This document shows positions 33,829-43,161 of a stretch of 64,000 nt of DNA, one piece after another. The translations under genes were made by a program, and so were the position numbers. The notes under the pieces are model-generated. The model had not been told where the DNA came from, made no database searches, and worked only from the letters and a program-made list of their open reading frames with translations. Source of the DNA: Epsilonproteobacteria bacterium UBA6211 (GTDB lineage: Bacteria > Campylobacterota > Campylobacteria > Campylobacterales > Arcobacteraceae); the NCBI GenBank assembly GCA_002421845.1, contig DISL01000100.1:1-64000 (forward strand), in the 5' to 3' direction. Positions within the stretch are counted from its first letter, which is position 1, and each line of letters opens with the position of its first letter.

Positions 33829-35921
33829 TGTCTTCCTTGTGCAGGATTTTTCAGTGCATTTAGAACTGCATCCCTTGGCCCATCAGCTACTATCTTGCCG
33901 TTATTTACCACCAAAATCCTATCTACTAGCTCTAACGCTGCAAATCTATGGGTAATTAGTATCAATGTTTTATCTCCGATAATCTCTTTTAGACTATCCA
34001 TAAGCTTTTTTTCTAAACCCACATCAAGACCTGTAGTAGGCTCATCAAGTATTAAAATAGAAGGGTCATTTACTATGGCACGTGCAAGTCCTACGAGATG
34101 ACGTTGCCCTACGCTTAGATTTCCGCCTCTCTCCCCTACATTCATACCGTCACCCTGACCGCTTTTTTTGACTAGTTCTTCAAGTCCCGTCAAAGTAATA
34201 AGCTCCATCATACGCTCTTTACTAATAGGTTTTGATAACTCTATATTCTCTTTTAGAGTTCCGTTAAACAAAAACGGCTCTTGGGTCATAACACCTATAT
34301 TTTGTCTTATCTCTACGGGATGGATTGTAGAAATATCGTGATTATCTATGAAAATACTCCCTTTTGTAGGGTGTAAAAGTCCAGTGATTAGCTTCAATAT
34401 CGTAGATTTACCTGCACCTGTTTGCCCTATAATACCTACTTTCTCACCTGCTTTGATTTTGAATGAAATATTATCTGCTGAAGGATATTTAGCATTTTTA
34501 AAATAGTAAGTTACATTTTTAAACTCTATATCACCGTTTAATTTCCCAAGACCTATTTGGATATTTTTTTGATTTTCTAACGGTAAGTGCCAAAAATCTC
34601 TTAAATTTAATAGTGAATCTTTAATCTCTTTAAATTTAATAACCATCGTAGATAGATTTATCACAGGTACCATTGCACGACTTGCCAAAATAGTAACAGC
34701 TATTAGCCCACCTACACTTAACTCTTTGTCGGCAATTTGAAACACACCCACAACCACCACCAAAATAGTAGTAAGTTGTATTATAGATTGAGAGACGTTT
34801 AGAGCAAAAGCATTTACCGATTGGATTTTTACTTGTACCCCTTCTGCGTAAGCTATCAAGTTTCTCCAATTAAAAAGTTTGGATGATATAGCATTTGATA
34901 GTTTTACAGTATCGCTTCCTTGTATGGATTCTACTAGATAATTGTGTTTTGAGTGCATATTATCTAGATGTTTTTTACTAAGTTCGGAAATAGGAATTTG
35001 TAATGCTATATTTATGAGTATAACTATGATTGAAATCAAAAAAGGAACCAATGCAACGGCAGGTGAAATCATATATATAACAATAAGTGCAAATACGAAA
35101 AAAGGAAAATCTATAATTTGAGCTACCGATTTAGTCGCAAAAAAATCCCTAACGGTTGCTAGTTCTTTGAAAAGATTAGCTTTTGATCCAGTCATCATGG
35201 TATCATATTGGGCTTGAATACTCAATACCCTTTTCATCAAATCCTCTTCCAAATACAAAGAGAGTTGTTTACCTGTTTTATCTATGATATGATTTCGTAC
35301 ACTTTTGAACACAAGTTCAAAAATTAAAACTATAATAAGCCCCGTACTTAATACAAAAAGGGTATCATAAGCTTGATTTGGAACTACTCTATCATACACT
35401 ATCATAATAAACAATGGAACAAAAAGGGCAAAAATATTTATAAAAAATGTTAAAACACCAACTTCAACATAAGAACGCCAAAAAGACCGTACCGGCTTCC
35501 AAAACCAGTCATTATTGACATCTTGGTCAAGTAGCTCTTTTTTTGATTCTTCCCTAAAAACCAAAACTGCTTTTTTATATTTACTCAAATCTTTAAATTC
35601 AATTTCAATACGTTTTTCATTAACAACGTCATAAAGTTCAATTTTTTTATTTGCGATGTTTTTTTGGTAAATAAGAGGATTATCTTCATCATCTATGATA
35701 ATACAAGGTAAAAAATAGTTTGGTATTTCAGATGCTTTTATATCTTTAACTAAAGCAACCAAACCTATTTGTTCTGATACTATAGGGATAGAGTCTATAT
35801 TAAAACCACCATCTTTTATAGCATCGAAACTCAAAATTGTATCGATACTAACGTCACCGTAATAGAAATCAAGTATATATTTGTATGAAACTAAAAGTTG
35901 ACTATATTCTTGTGTTTGCAA
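33825..35921 (-). CDS. Type I secretion ABC transporter with degenerate C39-like domain (LapB-like)
   Basis: A 698-residue exporter. Residues 1-130 are a C39-peptidase-like domain with no cysteine in the catalytic place (the first Cys is at 73), so it docks rather than cuts, as in LapB and HlyB. Six membrane helices lie in about 150-420. ATPase motifs: Walker A GQTGAGKST (499-507), LSVGQ (602-606), Walker B ILILDEPT (622-629), H-loop H658. First gene of the nine-gene operon. The substrate, probably a large RTX adhesin as for LapB, is not in the window. Confidence 0.94.
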   Translation of the reverse strand: MQTQEYSQLLVSYKYILDFYYGDVSIDTILSFDAIKDGGFNIDSIPIVSEQIGLVALVKDIKASEIPNYFLPCIIIDDEDNPLIYQKNIANKKIELYDVVNEKRIEIEFKDLSKYKKAVLVFREESKKELLDQDVNNDWFWKPVRSFWRSYVEVGVLTFFINIFALFVPLFIMIVYDRVVPNQAYDTLFVLSTGLIIVLIFELVFKSVRNHIIDKTGKQLSLYLEEDLMKRVLSIQAQYDTMMTGSKANLFKELATVRDFFATKSVAQIIDFPFFVFALIVIYMISPAVALVPFLISIIVILINIALQIPISELSKKHLDNMHSKHNYLVESIQGSDTVKLSNAISSKLFNWRNLIAYAEGVQVKIQSVNAFALNVSQSIIQLTTILVVVVGVFQIADKELSVGGLIAVTILASRAMVPVINLSTMVIKFKEIKDSLLNLRDFWHLPLENQKNIQIGLGKLNGDIEFKNVTYYFKNAKYPSADNISFKIKAGEKVGIIGQTGAGKSTILKLITGLLHPTKGSIFIDNHDISTIHPVEIRQNIGVMTQEPFLFNGTLKENIELSKPISKERMMELITLTGLEELVKKSGQGDGMNVGERGGNLSVGQRHLVGLARAIVNDPSILILDEPTTGLDVGLEKKLMDSLKEIIGDKTLILITHRFAALELVDRILVVNNGKIVADGPRDAVLNALKNPAQGRQ

Positions 35922-35939
35922 AACTCACCTTATAAATTA

Positions 35940-37061
35940 TTAACTAACTGCTATTGTACCATATTTAATCTTGCTTATCAAATCTTCAAATATTTTTGCC
36001 AGTGCTTCAACTTGAGATATATTTGTTCGCTCATTTACAGAATGTATAGTATCGTTTATTACTCCAAACTCTACGGTATCTACTCCAAATTCACCGAAAA
36101 ACCTAGCATCACTAGTCCCACCGGCTGTACTTAGCTTTGTTTTTATACCGCTTATCGTTTGTATCGACTCAGACAATGTTTTTACAATCAAAGACTCTTT
36201 GTTTGTTACAAAAGGTTTCGCACTTTGCGATAGCTTCAAAGTAAAATCAAGCCCTTTGAACTTATCTTTTATAAACTCTTCTATTTTTTGTATGTCTGTT
36301 TTTGTAGAATTTCGCACGTTAAACATCATCTTAAGATTTGCCGGAGTTACGTTTGTCACCTCCATACCTGCTCTTATATCTGTAATTACAAGTTTACTAG
36401 GGGCAAAATACTCATCTCCATCATCAAGATTGATTCCTGCAATTTGAGGCAATATTGGAGCTATAAGTTCTACCGGGTTTACACATTTGTTTGGATATGC
36501 AGCGTGACCTTGGACACCTTTAAGCTCTACTACTCCGTTTATCGATCCACGTCTTCCCACCTTTACGGCATCACCGAAAACCTCTTCGCACGTAGGCTCT
36601 GCAACTATTGCAAAATCAGGCAAGAAGTTTATCTCTTTTAGGTGTTTTAGCATCTCTACCGTTCCGTATTTTGCATCACCTTCTTCATCGCTTGTGAGTA
36701 AAATAGAGATAATCCCGTCAAATTTTTGTGTGTTTTTGACAGCGTGACAAAAAGCAGCAACACCGCTTTTCATATCTTGCGTCCCACGAGCTATGATAAT
36801 ATCATCTTTTATAATAGGCAAAAAAGGGTCACCTTCCCAACCGTTACCTGCTGGAACTACATCTATATGACCTGCAAAACAAAGGTGTTTACGGCTAGTA
36901 CCGAATTTTTTGTAATAAAGTCTATTTTTGACACCTTCCATATCTAGCTTGATACACTCAAACCCTTCTAAATAAGAGTCCAAAAAATCGTAAGTACCTG
37001 CATCATCAGGTGTAACTGATTTGAATTTCAATAATTTTATAAATAGTTCTATTAAGTTCAT
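35940..37061 (-). CDS. dapE: Succinyl-diaminopimelate desuccinylase
   Basis: Lysine and cell-wall diaminopimelate synthesis. A 373-residue M20 metalloenzyme: GHIDVVPAG, the bridging-ligand region RGTQDMKSG, catalytic SDEEGDA, and AEPT, with a C-terminal dimetal histidine in NDTIHSVNE. GGAGAAAAC precedes the ATG. It starts 13 bases after the stop of the DUF2400 gene and lies just upstream of the secretion operon, with only 18 bases between. Confidence 0.96.
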   Translation of the reverse strand: MNLIELFIKLLKFKSVTPDDAGTYDFLDSYLEGFECIKLDMEGVKNRLYYKKFGTSRKHLCFAGHIDVVPAGNGWEGDPFLPIIKDDIIIARGTQDMKSGVAAFCHAVKNTQKFDGIISILLTSDEEGDAKYGTVEMLKHLKEINFLPDFAIVAEPTCEEVFGDAVKVGRRGSINGVVELKGVQGHAAYPNKCVNPVELIAPILPQIAGINLDDGDEYFAPSKLVITDIRAGMEVTNVTPANLKMMFNVRNSTKTDIQKIEEFIKDKFKGLDFTLKLSQSAKPFVTNKESLIVKTLSESIQTISGIKTKLSTAGGTSDARFFGEFGVDTVEFGVINDTIHSVNERTNISQVEALAKIFEDLISKIKYGTIAVS

Positions 37062-37074
37062 GTTTTCTCCGTGA

Positions 37075-37854
37075 TTAATTGTTAGTTAAATCAATCTTCT
37101 CTTGCCCTATTCTATACAAAGCAAAATCGTATTTTATAGGGTCGTTTATATCAAATTCTCTTAACTTATCCGTTATCAAAAGTGCTGATTTCAAATCATA
37201 TGTATCCCTTGTAAGTAAGCCTAAATTCTTTGAAACCTGAAACGTATGGGTATCAAGGGGTAAAATCAAATCTTTTTTATCCACCCTATTCCACAGTCCC
37301 ATATCGAGATTATCACACCTTACCATCCATCTAAGATACATATTCCACCTCTTATAAGGTGCATTTCCTACCTCTTTGATAACTCCGTTTTTATCTCTTT
37401 TAAATGGATTACTAACCAAAAAAGTAAATCCTTGCGATTTTAATCCACCTGAATGTTCATAGATTTTTTGTATAAGATAGTCAATACCTTCTAAAATATC
37501 GTTATTCACCCTATATTTTTCATAAAACAAATTTTCCAAAGAGTCTATTTGTTTCAATCTTCTTAAAGCTATAAAAAACATCTTTATATCTTCGCTATTT
37601 TGGAAACGGTAATAAAACCCATCTAGTTCTTTTGATATTTTATCTTCATTTGCTTCAAGCAAAGAAAAATCCAAACTATCCAAAAATTCAACTATCTTAG
37701 AAGCTTTACCGTAAGCAAAAGAGGCACAAATCAAAGATACATACTCATCTTTGTACTTTTTGGCTATCAAAAGAGGGTCAGGCTTGTCAAAGCAAAGCTC
37801 ACCTACACAGTTTCTGTTATTTGATTCAATTTCAAGTAATTCTTTTATATTCAT
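37075..37854 (-). CDS. DUF2400 (TIGR02757) protein
   Basis: About 259 residues. The family, defined by blocks such as RWNMYLRWMVRCDNLDMGLW and PLDTHTFQVSKNLGLL, has an unproven role; the helix-hairpin-like PLDTHTF segment suggests a relation to helix-hairpin-helix DNA glycosylases. The ATG at 37854 has no ribosome site, and TGTATAAT sits 6 bases before it, so the mRNA may be leaderless; a GTG at 37869 is an alternative. The C-terminal LTNN and stop codon come from ATTAATT-type heptamers. Confidence 0.8.
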   Translation of the reverse strand: MNIKELLEIESNNRNCVGELCFDKPDPLLIAKKYKDEYVSLICASFAYGKASKIVEFLDSLDFSLLEANEDKISKELDGFYYRFQNSEDIKMFFIALRRLKQIDSLENLFYEKYRVNNDILEGIDYLIQKIYEHSGGLKSQGFTFLVSNPFKRDKNGVIKEVGNAPYKRWNMYLRWMVRCDNLDMGLWNRVDKKDLILPLDTHTFQVSKNLGLLTRDTYDLKSALLITDKLREFDINDPIKYDFALYRIGQEKIDLTNN

Positions 37855-37891
37855 TTTGGTATTATACACAAATAATTCTTTGGAGTAATAA

Positions 37892-38458
37892 ATGACTTTT
37901 GACGATTTAAAAAATTTAGTCCAAAATAGCAGATGCTATAGGATATTTGACGCAAATTTCCAAATACAGCATCAAGATTTAGTAGATTTGGTTGATTTGG
38001 CTAGAATTAGTTCAAGTGCACGAAATTCGCAACCACTAAGATATAAAATAATAGATAAAAATCCACAAAAACTAGAAATATTTACCCCTCTTAGATGGGC
38101 TTCAAATCTTGATTGGAAAGGTCCTAGCATACATGAAATGCCTTCAGCGTTTATAGTGGTATGCAAAGATATAAATCTTGGTGAGTTTGCCGTAGTAGAT
38201 GCAGGAATTGCTATGCAAAATATTATGCTAGGACTCAAAGCCAAAGGGCTTGACGGCTGTATTTTAGCTTCTATAGACAAACAAAAATATAAAGAGGTTT
38301 TAGAACTTCCACAAGATATAGAACCTATGTTTGCCATAGCAGTGGGCAAAGCAGACCAAAAAATAGAGATGATTGAAAGTAACAATACAAAATACTATAG
38401 AAACGAAAACAAAACCCATATAGTCCCTAAATTACCGTTAAGTGAGGTGTTATTATGA
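37892..38458 (+). CDS. Nitroreductase-family FMN protein
   Basis: A 188-residue protein with the nitroreductase fold signature: SRCYRIFDAN near the N-terminus, SSARNSQPLRY (FMN-phosphate contact), DAGIAMQNIMLGLKAKGLDGC, and a C-terminal arm. A small member probably working as a dimer on quinones or similar. GGAG 6 bases before the ATG. It overlaps the next gene by ATGA. Confidence 0.87.
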   Translation: MTFDDLKNLVQNSRCYRIFDANFQIQHQDLVDLVDLARISSSARNSQPLRYKIIDKNPQKLEIFTPLRWASNLDWKGPSIHEMPSAFIVVCKDINLGEFAVVDAGIAMQNIMLGLKAKGLDGCILASIDKQKYKEVLELPQDIEPMFAIAVGKADQKIEMIESNNTKYYRNENKTHIVPKLPLSEVLL

Positions 38459-39213
38459 ATGATAAAGATATGAAATTAGCTGTTTTAATAGATGCAGACA
38501 ACACATCACATAGTGTTATAGCACCGCTACTAGATGAAATATCAAAATTCGGAATTGCTAGTGTAAAAAGAATTTACGGTGATTGGACAGAAAATCAACT
38601 AAGTGGCTGGAAGGTTATTCTTCTTCAAAAATCCATTATACCTATTCAACAATTTGCATACACTACGGGTAAAAACTCAACCGATATAGCTATGATTATA
38701 GATGCAATGGACTTGCTATATACAGGTAACTTTGACGGTTTTTGTCTAGTATCAAGTGATAGCGATTTTACTAGACTTGCATCAAGAATAAGAGAAAACG
38801 GGCTTAAAGTATATGGATTTGGGAGACAAAATACACCTATTTCCTTTGTAAGTGCTTGTGATAAATTTATTTATACGGAAACTATCTTAAAACATGCTAT
38901 TCAAACGGAAACTGCCCTAGTTTTGGAAGATATAGATGTACAAGCCGGTGAAACGTGTAGTTTAATGGACAAAGAACAACTCAAACAGGTTTTTTCTAAA
39001 ATAGTGCAAGATTTGAGTGATGAAAGCGGTTGGGCAAGACTTGATAGCGTCGGAACTCAAATACACAAAGTAATGCCCCACTTTGACGTAAGATGCTATG
39101 AATATGCAAAACTTAGCAAATTACTTAATTCACTGAATATTTTTGAGTTTAAAAAACGAAGAACAAAGCAGCATAAGACAAAAGAACTGTTTATAAAAGT
39201 GCTTCCGCACTAA
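38455..39213 (+). CDS. NYN-domain nuclease with C-terminal OST-HTH/LOTUS domain
   Basis: A 252-residue protein. Residues about 5-150 are a NYN (LabA/MARF1-type PIN-like) domain: AVLIDADNTSH, NSTDIAMIIDAMDLLY and LVSSDSDFTRLASRIRENG, giving the acidic metal residues. Residues about 175-252 resemble an OST-HTH/LOTUS RNA-binding domain (LKQVFSKIVQDLSDESGWARLDSVGTQI). The combination suggests RNA processing. It is translationally coupled to the nitroreductase; no link between the two is known to me. Confidence 0.85.
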   Translation: MNDKDMKLAVLIDADNTSHSVIAPLLDEISKFGIASVKRIYGDWTENQLSGWKVILLQKSIIPIQQFAYTTGKNSTDIAMIIDAMDLLYTGNFDGFCLVSSDSDFTRLASRIRENGLKVYGFGRQNTPISFVSACDKFIYTETILKHAIQTETALVLEDIDVQAGETCSLMDKEQLKQVFSKIVQDLSDESGWARLDSVGTQIHKVMPHFDVRCYEYAKLSKLLNSLNIFEFKKRRTKQHKTKELFIKVLPH

Positions 39214-39336
39214 AGAATTTATACTAAAATTATATATTTCTTAAAAAAAATGCACATTTGTTATTGACTAGATTACAATCTTTATGATACAATCTAGCCG
39301 ATAATTTGATAAAATAAAATATGTGAGGTGTTTTAT

Positions 39337-40653
39337 TTGTTGACTGCACAAACATTTAATCTTCAAGAAGCAAAAACTATTTTCAATAAATATTCAGTAT
39401 TGATTGTTGAAGATGATTTAACTATTTTACAAAACTTCAAAGATACACTCAGCCATCTTTTTCAAAATGTTTATACATCTACAAACGGTGTTGAAGCACT
39501 AGAACTATACAATAAGCATAAAGATGAATTATCTATAATTATGGCAGATTACCATATGCCTTTGATGAATGGTCTTGATTTATTTACTGCAATAAGGTCA
39601 GAAAATAAAAAAATCGCACTTATGCTTGTAACAGGCGATATGTCTAAGGAAATTTTCCTAAAAGCAATCAAAATTAAACTCGATGAATTTGTAATCAAAC
39701 CTATACAATTTAAAACTCTTTTGGTTCTAATCTATCAAATTCTTCTTAGAATAGAACAAGACAAAGCATTCCAAAAACAAAAAAAAGATTTAGAAATTCT
39801 TTTTAAACTTCTAGGTCAACACAACCTTATCACAAAATCTGATTTACAAGGCAATATAACCTATGCAAATGATATATTTTGTGAGGTTTCAGGATATTCA
39901 AAAGAAGAGGTAATAGGACAACCACATAGTATCGTAAGGCATCCTGATATGAAAAATGAGGTGTTTCAAAATATGTGGGAAACTATAACTTCAGGTGAAA
40001 TATGGAGAGGCAGAGTAAAAAACAAAGCAAAAGACGGAACATTTTATATAGTCAATGCTATGATAATGCCTATTTTTGATAAAAATAATACTATTCAAGA
40101 GTACATAAGCTCACGCCATATTGTAACCGATGAAGTGGGAGAGAATGAGAAATTTAATGAATTTAATAAACATTTAAAGAAAAATGTAATTGATTTAAAA
40201 TCACAAACTATCAAAGTAAAAAATGAGCTTGAAAACAGCTACCAAATCAAACTTCAAACAGTGTTACAAATGGAACAACAAAAATTCCAAAATATTCATG
40301 ACAATTTAACCGACCAAATATTACGACTTAAAGAAAAAAATGCGATGCTTCTTTCCAATCTTGACTTAAGAGAAAAAGAGCTTCAACAAGTATCAAGCAG
40401 ACAAGGTGATTTTTACCAAAAACAAAAAGAAAAAGCACAACAAGAAGCAGACAAAGCAAAAATACTTGAAAAAGAGCTTGAGCTTTTACAAAACGAACAT
40501 ATCGAACTCAAAAAGAATTTTGAAGATACCAATAACCTATTCTTAGGTGCTAGAGCAGACTTGGAAAAAGCAAAAGGAAGAATAAAAGAGCTTGAAGATG
40601 TCGTAAAACATTATGATATGGCAAAAAAACTCGAAGCTACAAATAAATCGTAA
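39337..40653 (+). CDS. Receiver-PAS protein with C-terminal coiled coil
   Basis: About 438 residues. A response-regulator receiver (about 15-130; LIVEDD, phospho-Asp in IMADYHMP, Lys in FVIKP), a PAS domain (about 155-260; GNITYANDIFCEVSGYS, PHSIVRHPDM, as in Aer-type PAS), then a long coiled coil (about 285-435) rich in Glu, Lys and Gln. No kinase, GGDEF or DNA-binding output. The start is TTG at 39337 with GAGG 8 bases upstream; TTG at 39340 or GTG at 39328 are alternatives. The stop codon falls in a heptamer repeat. Confidence 0.82.
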   Translation: MLTAQTFNLQEAKTIFNKYSVLIVEDDLTILQNFKDTLSHLFQNVYTSTNGVEALELYNKHKDELSIIMADYHMPLMNGLDLFTAIRSENKKIALMLVTGDMSKEIFLKAIKIKLDEFVIKPIQFKTLLVLIYQILLRIEQDKAFQKQKKDLEILFKLLGQHNLITKSDLQGNITYANDIFCEVSGYSKEEVIGQPHSIVRHPDMKNEVFQNMWETITSGEIWRGRVKNKAKDGTFYIVNAMIMPIFDKNNTIQEYISSRHIVTDEVGENEKFNEFNKHLKKNVIDLKSQTIKVKNELENSYQIKLQTVLQMEQQKFQNIHDNLTDQILRLKEKNAMLLSNLDLREKELQQVSSRQGDFYQKQKEKAQQEADKAKILEKELELLQNEHIELKKNFEDTNNLFLGARADLEKAKGRIKELEDVVKHYDMAKKLEATNKS

Positions 40654-40693
40654 GTCATTAGTCGTAACTTGTGAAACTTCTACTCACTACTCA
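40648..40693. repeat. Heptamer-repeat hairpin, TCGTAAG/GTGAGTA family, covering two stop codons
   Basis: Plus-strand units TCGTAAG, TCATTAG, TCGTAAC, TTGTGAA, and then CTCACTA, CTCACGC, which are the complement of GTGAGTA units. The element lies between convergent genes; the TAA of the receiver gene (40651-40653) and the TAG of the exonuclease gene (40687-40689) both fall within it. Confidence 0.7.
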
Positions 40694-41289
40694 CGCTTCA
40701 ACTTCACAAACATCATACCTGTCATTATAGCGTCATTTATGGCATCGTGTTTACCGAGTCTTGGAAGATTTAAATCCTTCATAATAGAATCAAACCTCAA
40801 GTCAACGTTTCCTTGTGGAATAAATCCTATTTTTTGGTCGTAATAAACAGCAGAAACTTCTATTTGTTTATTTGGTAGTTTTATCCCTATTTTTGGCTTT
40901 ATATACTTATTTACCATTGCCACGTCAAACTCCAAATAATACCCAACCAAAGGACGATTACCTATAAAATCAAGGAACTCGACTATTACATCGTTTATAT
41001 CTTTAGCATCAGCCAAATCACATTCACGTATATGATGAACCTTAATACTATCTGCTTGAAGTTTTGTTTTTGGTTTTATAAACCTTTCAAATTTGCGACT
41101 TGTAAGAAGTTGATTACCTTTGATAATAATAGCACCTATAGATATAATATCATCTACTTTAGGGTTAAGTCCTGTCGTTTCACAATCAAAACAAACATAC
41201 TCATCCCCATCATAAGGCTCAAGAAGATAGCTATATTTACTATCTTTTAGATTTTTCTTATTTAGATAATCGGTTATAAATTTAAACAT
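40687..41289 (-). CDS. DnaQ-like 3'-5' exonuclease (DEDDh)
   Basis: A 200-residue exonuclease: ExoI motif CFDCETTGL, ExoII region LVGYYLEFDVAMVNKY, and ExoIII LGKHDAINDAIMTG with the DEDDh histidine. It follows the CBS/DUF294 gene with an 8-base overlap. A PolC/DnaQ-type exonuclease next to a DUF294 protein and a sodium symporter is a recurring arrangement in other proteobacteria; its part in that cluster is not known to me. Not the replicative epsilon subunit by context. Confidence 0.88.
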   Translation of the reverse strand: MFKFITDYLNKKNLKDSKYSYLLEPYDGDEYVCFDCETTGLNPKVDDIISIGAIIIKGNQLLTSRKFERFIKPKTKLQADSIKVHHIRECDLADAKDINDVIVEFLDFIGNRPLVGYYLEFDVAMVNKYIKPKIGIKLPNKQIEVSAVYYDQKIGFIPQGNVDLRFDSIMKDLNLPRLGKHDAINDAIMTGMMFVKLKRE

Positions 41290-43126
41290 AGTTCAACTTA
41301 TAATGGTATGTCAAAAACTTTTTAAATTTGTTTACTATTTTTAGAGTATCTTTTAGCATATCTTTATCCATAGTACTTAACTCACTTGGGTCTATACAGT
41401 TATTAGGAGATATTCCCATATCTAGTTTATTTAGCCTTGTTTTAAGACGCAATGTAAGTAAAAAGTTAAATGCCTCGATATACTCACTTGCAGATTCCTT
41501 ATCTATAATACCTTGATTATTTAGCTCTTTTATCCTATCAACAGTATTATTTTCCTTGATATGATATTCAAGGGATAATGCTCTCATACCATGCACTATA
41601 GGGAAAATACCACCTTTTTTCAAATCAAGTTCAGTCACTTTGTCTTTTTTTTCTACAATAAAATCATTAAAAATACCAAGTGGTGTAGCAAAAAGGAGTG
41701 CAAAAGAGGCAAAAGTAGTAAAAAATACAGCTGACCTATCTACTTTTGAATATACATACTCTTTTAGGTCATCTATAAGTTGTTTATTGCCTACCACACA
41801 ATTTGCATCTACAAAAATAGCCAAATTCATAAAGTCATCTTCATTTTTTCTATTTATCCATTGGGAAATAAGCTCTTTAAAACCGCTTGATTTTCTTCTC
41901 CAATACGGATTACTTACCATGATATTCCCTGGACACTCAGGGTATCCAAAGTCACAAAGTGTTTTTGTGAATTGTACGGTAAACTTCTCTATCACATCAT
42001 CCGGTATAGGACAATCATCAGCTATAATGAGTGCGTTATCTTGGTCAGTTCTAAGTATTTGTTCACTTCTTCCTTCACTTCCAAGAACTACCAAAGCAGA
42101 ATAATCAACCAACTCTTCAGGGGCAAGAAGCATAAAGATTTTTTGGAACAATTTTATATTTAACTCATTAAGAAGTTTGGATATATATCTTACTTTAACA
42201 CCCTTTGCATACAAAGACCTTATTATACGGATAAAGTTTGCACTTGCCAATTTTAGCTCTTCCAAATCTTTTGCATTTTCTATCTCATTTGCAACTGCAT
42301 AGGTATGTGATGAAAAAAAGCTTGTCAACGACATCTGATCTAATATACCGGTGATTTTCCCATCTTTATCTTGTACTATAAGTCTTTTGATACCATACTT
42401 TGTCATCAAAAGTTGTGCATTAAACAAAAAGTCATCATTATCCACATATTTAAGTCCATAGGTAGAAATAGTTTTTACTTTATCATCAAAACTTAGCCTA
42501 TTTAATATAACTTTTTCTCTAAAATCGGTATCGGTTACTATCCCATACTCACCTTCAAGGCTTTTAACTAAAATAGATGTGAGATGGTGTTTTTTCATAA
42601 AACTTACGGTATTAAAAATAGTTTCGTCTTCATACACATAAAGTGGTTTTTGCAAATAGGCATCTTTTACCCTTGCTACCATAAAACTTGCAAGTTCTTT
42701 ATTTTGATTATTTGCATTGGTTTGGCTTAGTTTTTGTGAAATAGATTGAAAAAAGAAATGTTCAAGTTTTGAATTTTGATACACTATTTTCAAAAAAACA
42801 TCTTTCGGCAATACATACAATAAACACTCTTCAACTGCTTTGAAATGACTTTTTACTCTGTGTTCTATAAGAGAAATAGGGTCAAAAAACTCTTTTGTTG
42901 TATTTACCGCAATAACCTCTTTTGTTTTTGGGTCAATTTCTTGAACCGTCCCTTTTATAACAAAATATAAGTTTTGCTCTTTGATTGAATTGTCATCGAC
43001 AATAAACTGATCTTTTTGAAAATAGTGAATATCTAGCTTTTTAGATACCTCTTCAAGCTCCATATTAGTTAGATTATCAAAGGGGGTAATCCCCTTGATA
43101 AAAGATTGTTGTTCTAATAGACTCAT
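41282..43126 (-). CDS. cNMP-binding/CBS/DUF294 nucleotidyltransferase-like protein
   Basis: A 614-residue cytosolic regulator: an N-terminal cyclic-nucleotide-binding-like domain (about 10-135), two CBS domains (about 150-280), a DUF294 nucleotidyltransferase-like domain with GSEGRSEQILRTDQDNAL (near 350-367), and the DUF294 C-terminal helical domain. It accompanies the actP and DUF4212 symporter genes here, as is usual for such proteins. It may sense nucleotides and regulate carboxylate uptake; that is inference. It is downstream of actP on the same strand (35-base gap). Confidence 0.88.
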   Translation of the reverse strand: MSLLEQQSFIKGITPFDNLTNMELEEVSKKLDIHYFQKDQFIVDDNSIKEQNLYFVIKGTVQEIDPKTKEVIAVNTTKEFFDPISLIEHRVKSHFKAVEECLLYVLPKDVFLKIVYQNSKLEHFFFQSISQKLSQTNANNQNKELASFMVARVKDAYLQKPLYVYEDETIFNTVSFMKKHHLTSILVKSLEGEYGIVTDTDFREKVILNRLSFDDKVKTISTYGLKYVDNDDFLFNAQLLMTKYGIKRLIVQDKDGKITGILDQMSLTSFFSSHTYAVANEIENAKDLEELKLASANFIRIIRSLYAKGVKVRYISKLLNELNIKLFQKIFMLLAPEELVDYSALVVLGSEGRSEQILRTDQDNALIIADDCPIPDDVIEKFTVQFTKTLCDFGYPECPGNIMVSNPYWRRKSSGFKELISQWINRKNEDDFMNLAIFVDANCVVGNKQLIDDLKEYVYSKVDRSAVFFTTFASFALLFATPLGIFNDFIVEKKDKVTELDLKKGGIFPIVHGMRALSLEYHIKENNTVDRIKELNNQGIIDKESASEYIEAFNFLLTLRLKTRLNKLDMGISPNNCIDPSELSTMDKDMLKDTLKIVNKFKKFLTYHYKLNYV

Positions 43127-43161
43127 ATTTTAAATGTCCTTAGTAATCTTTATGATTTAAA

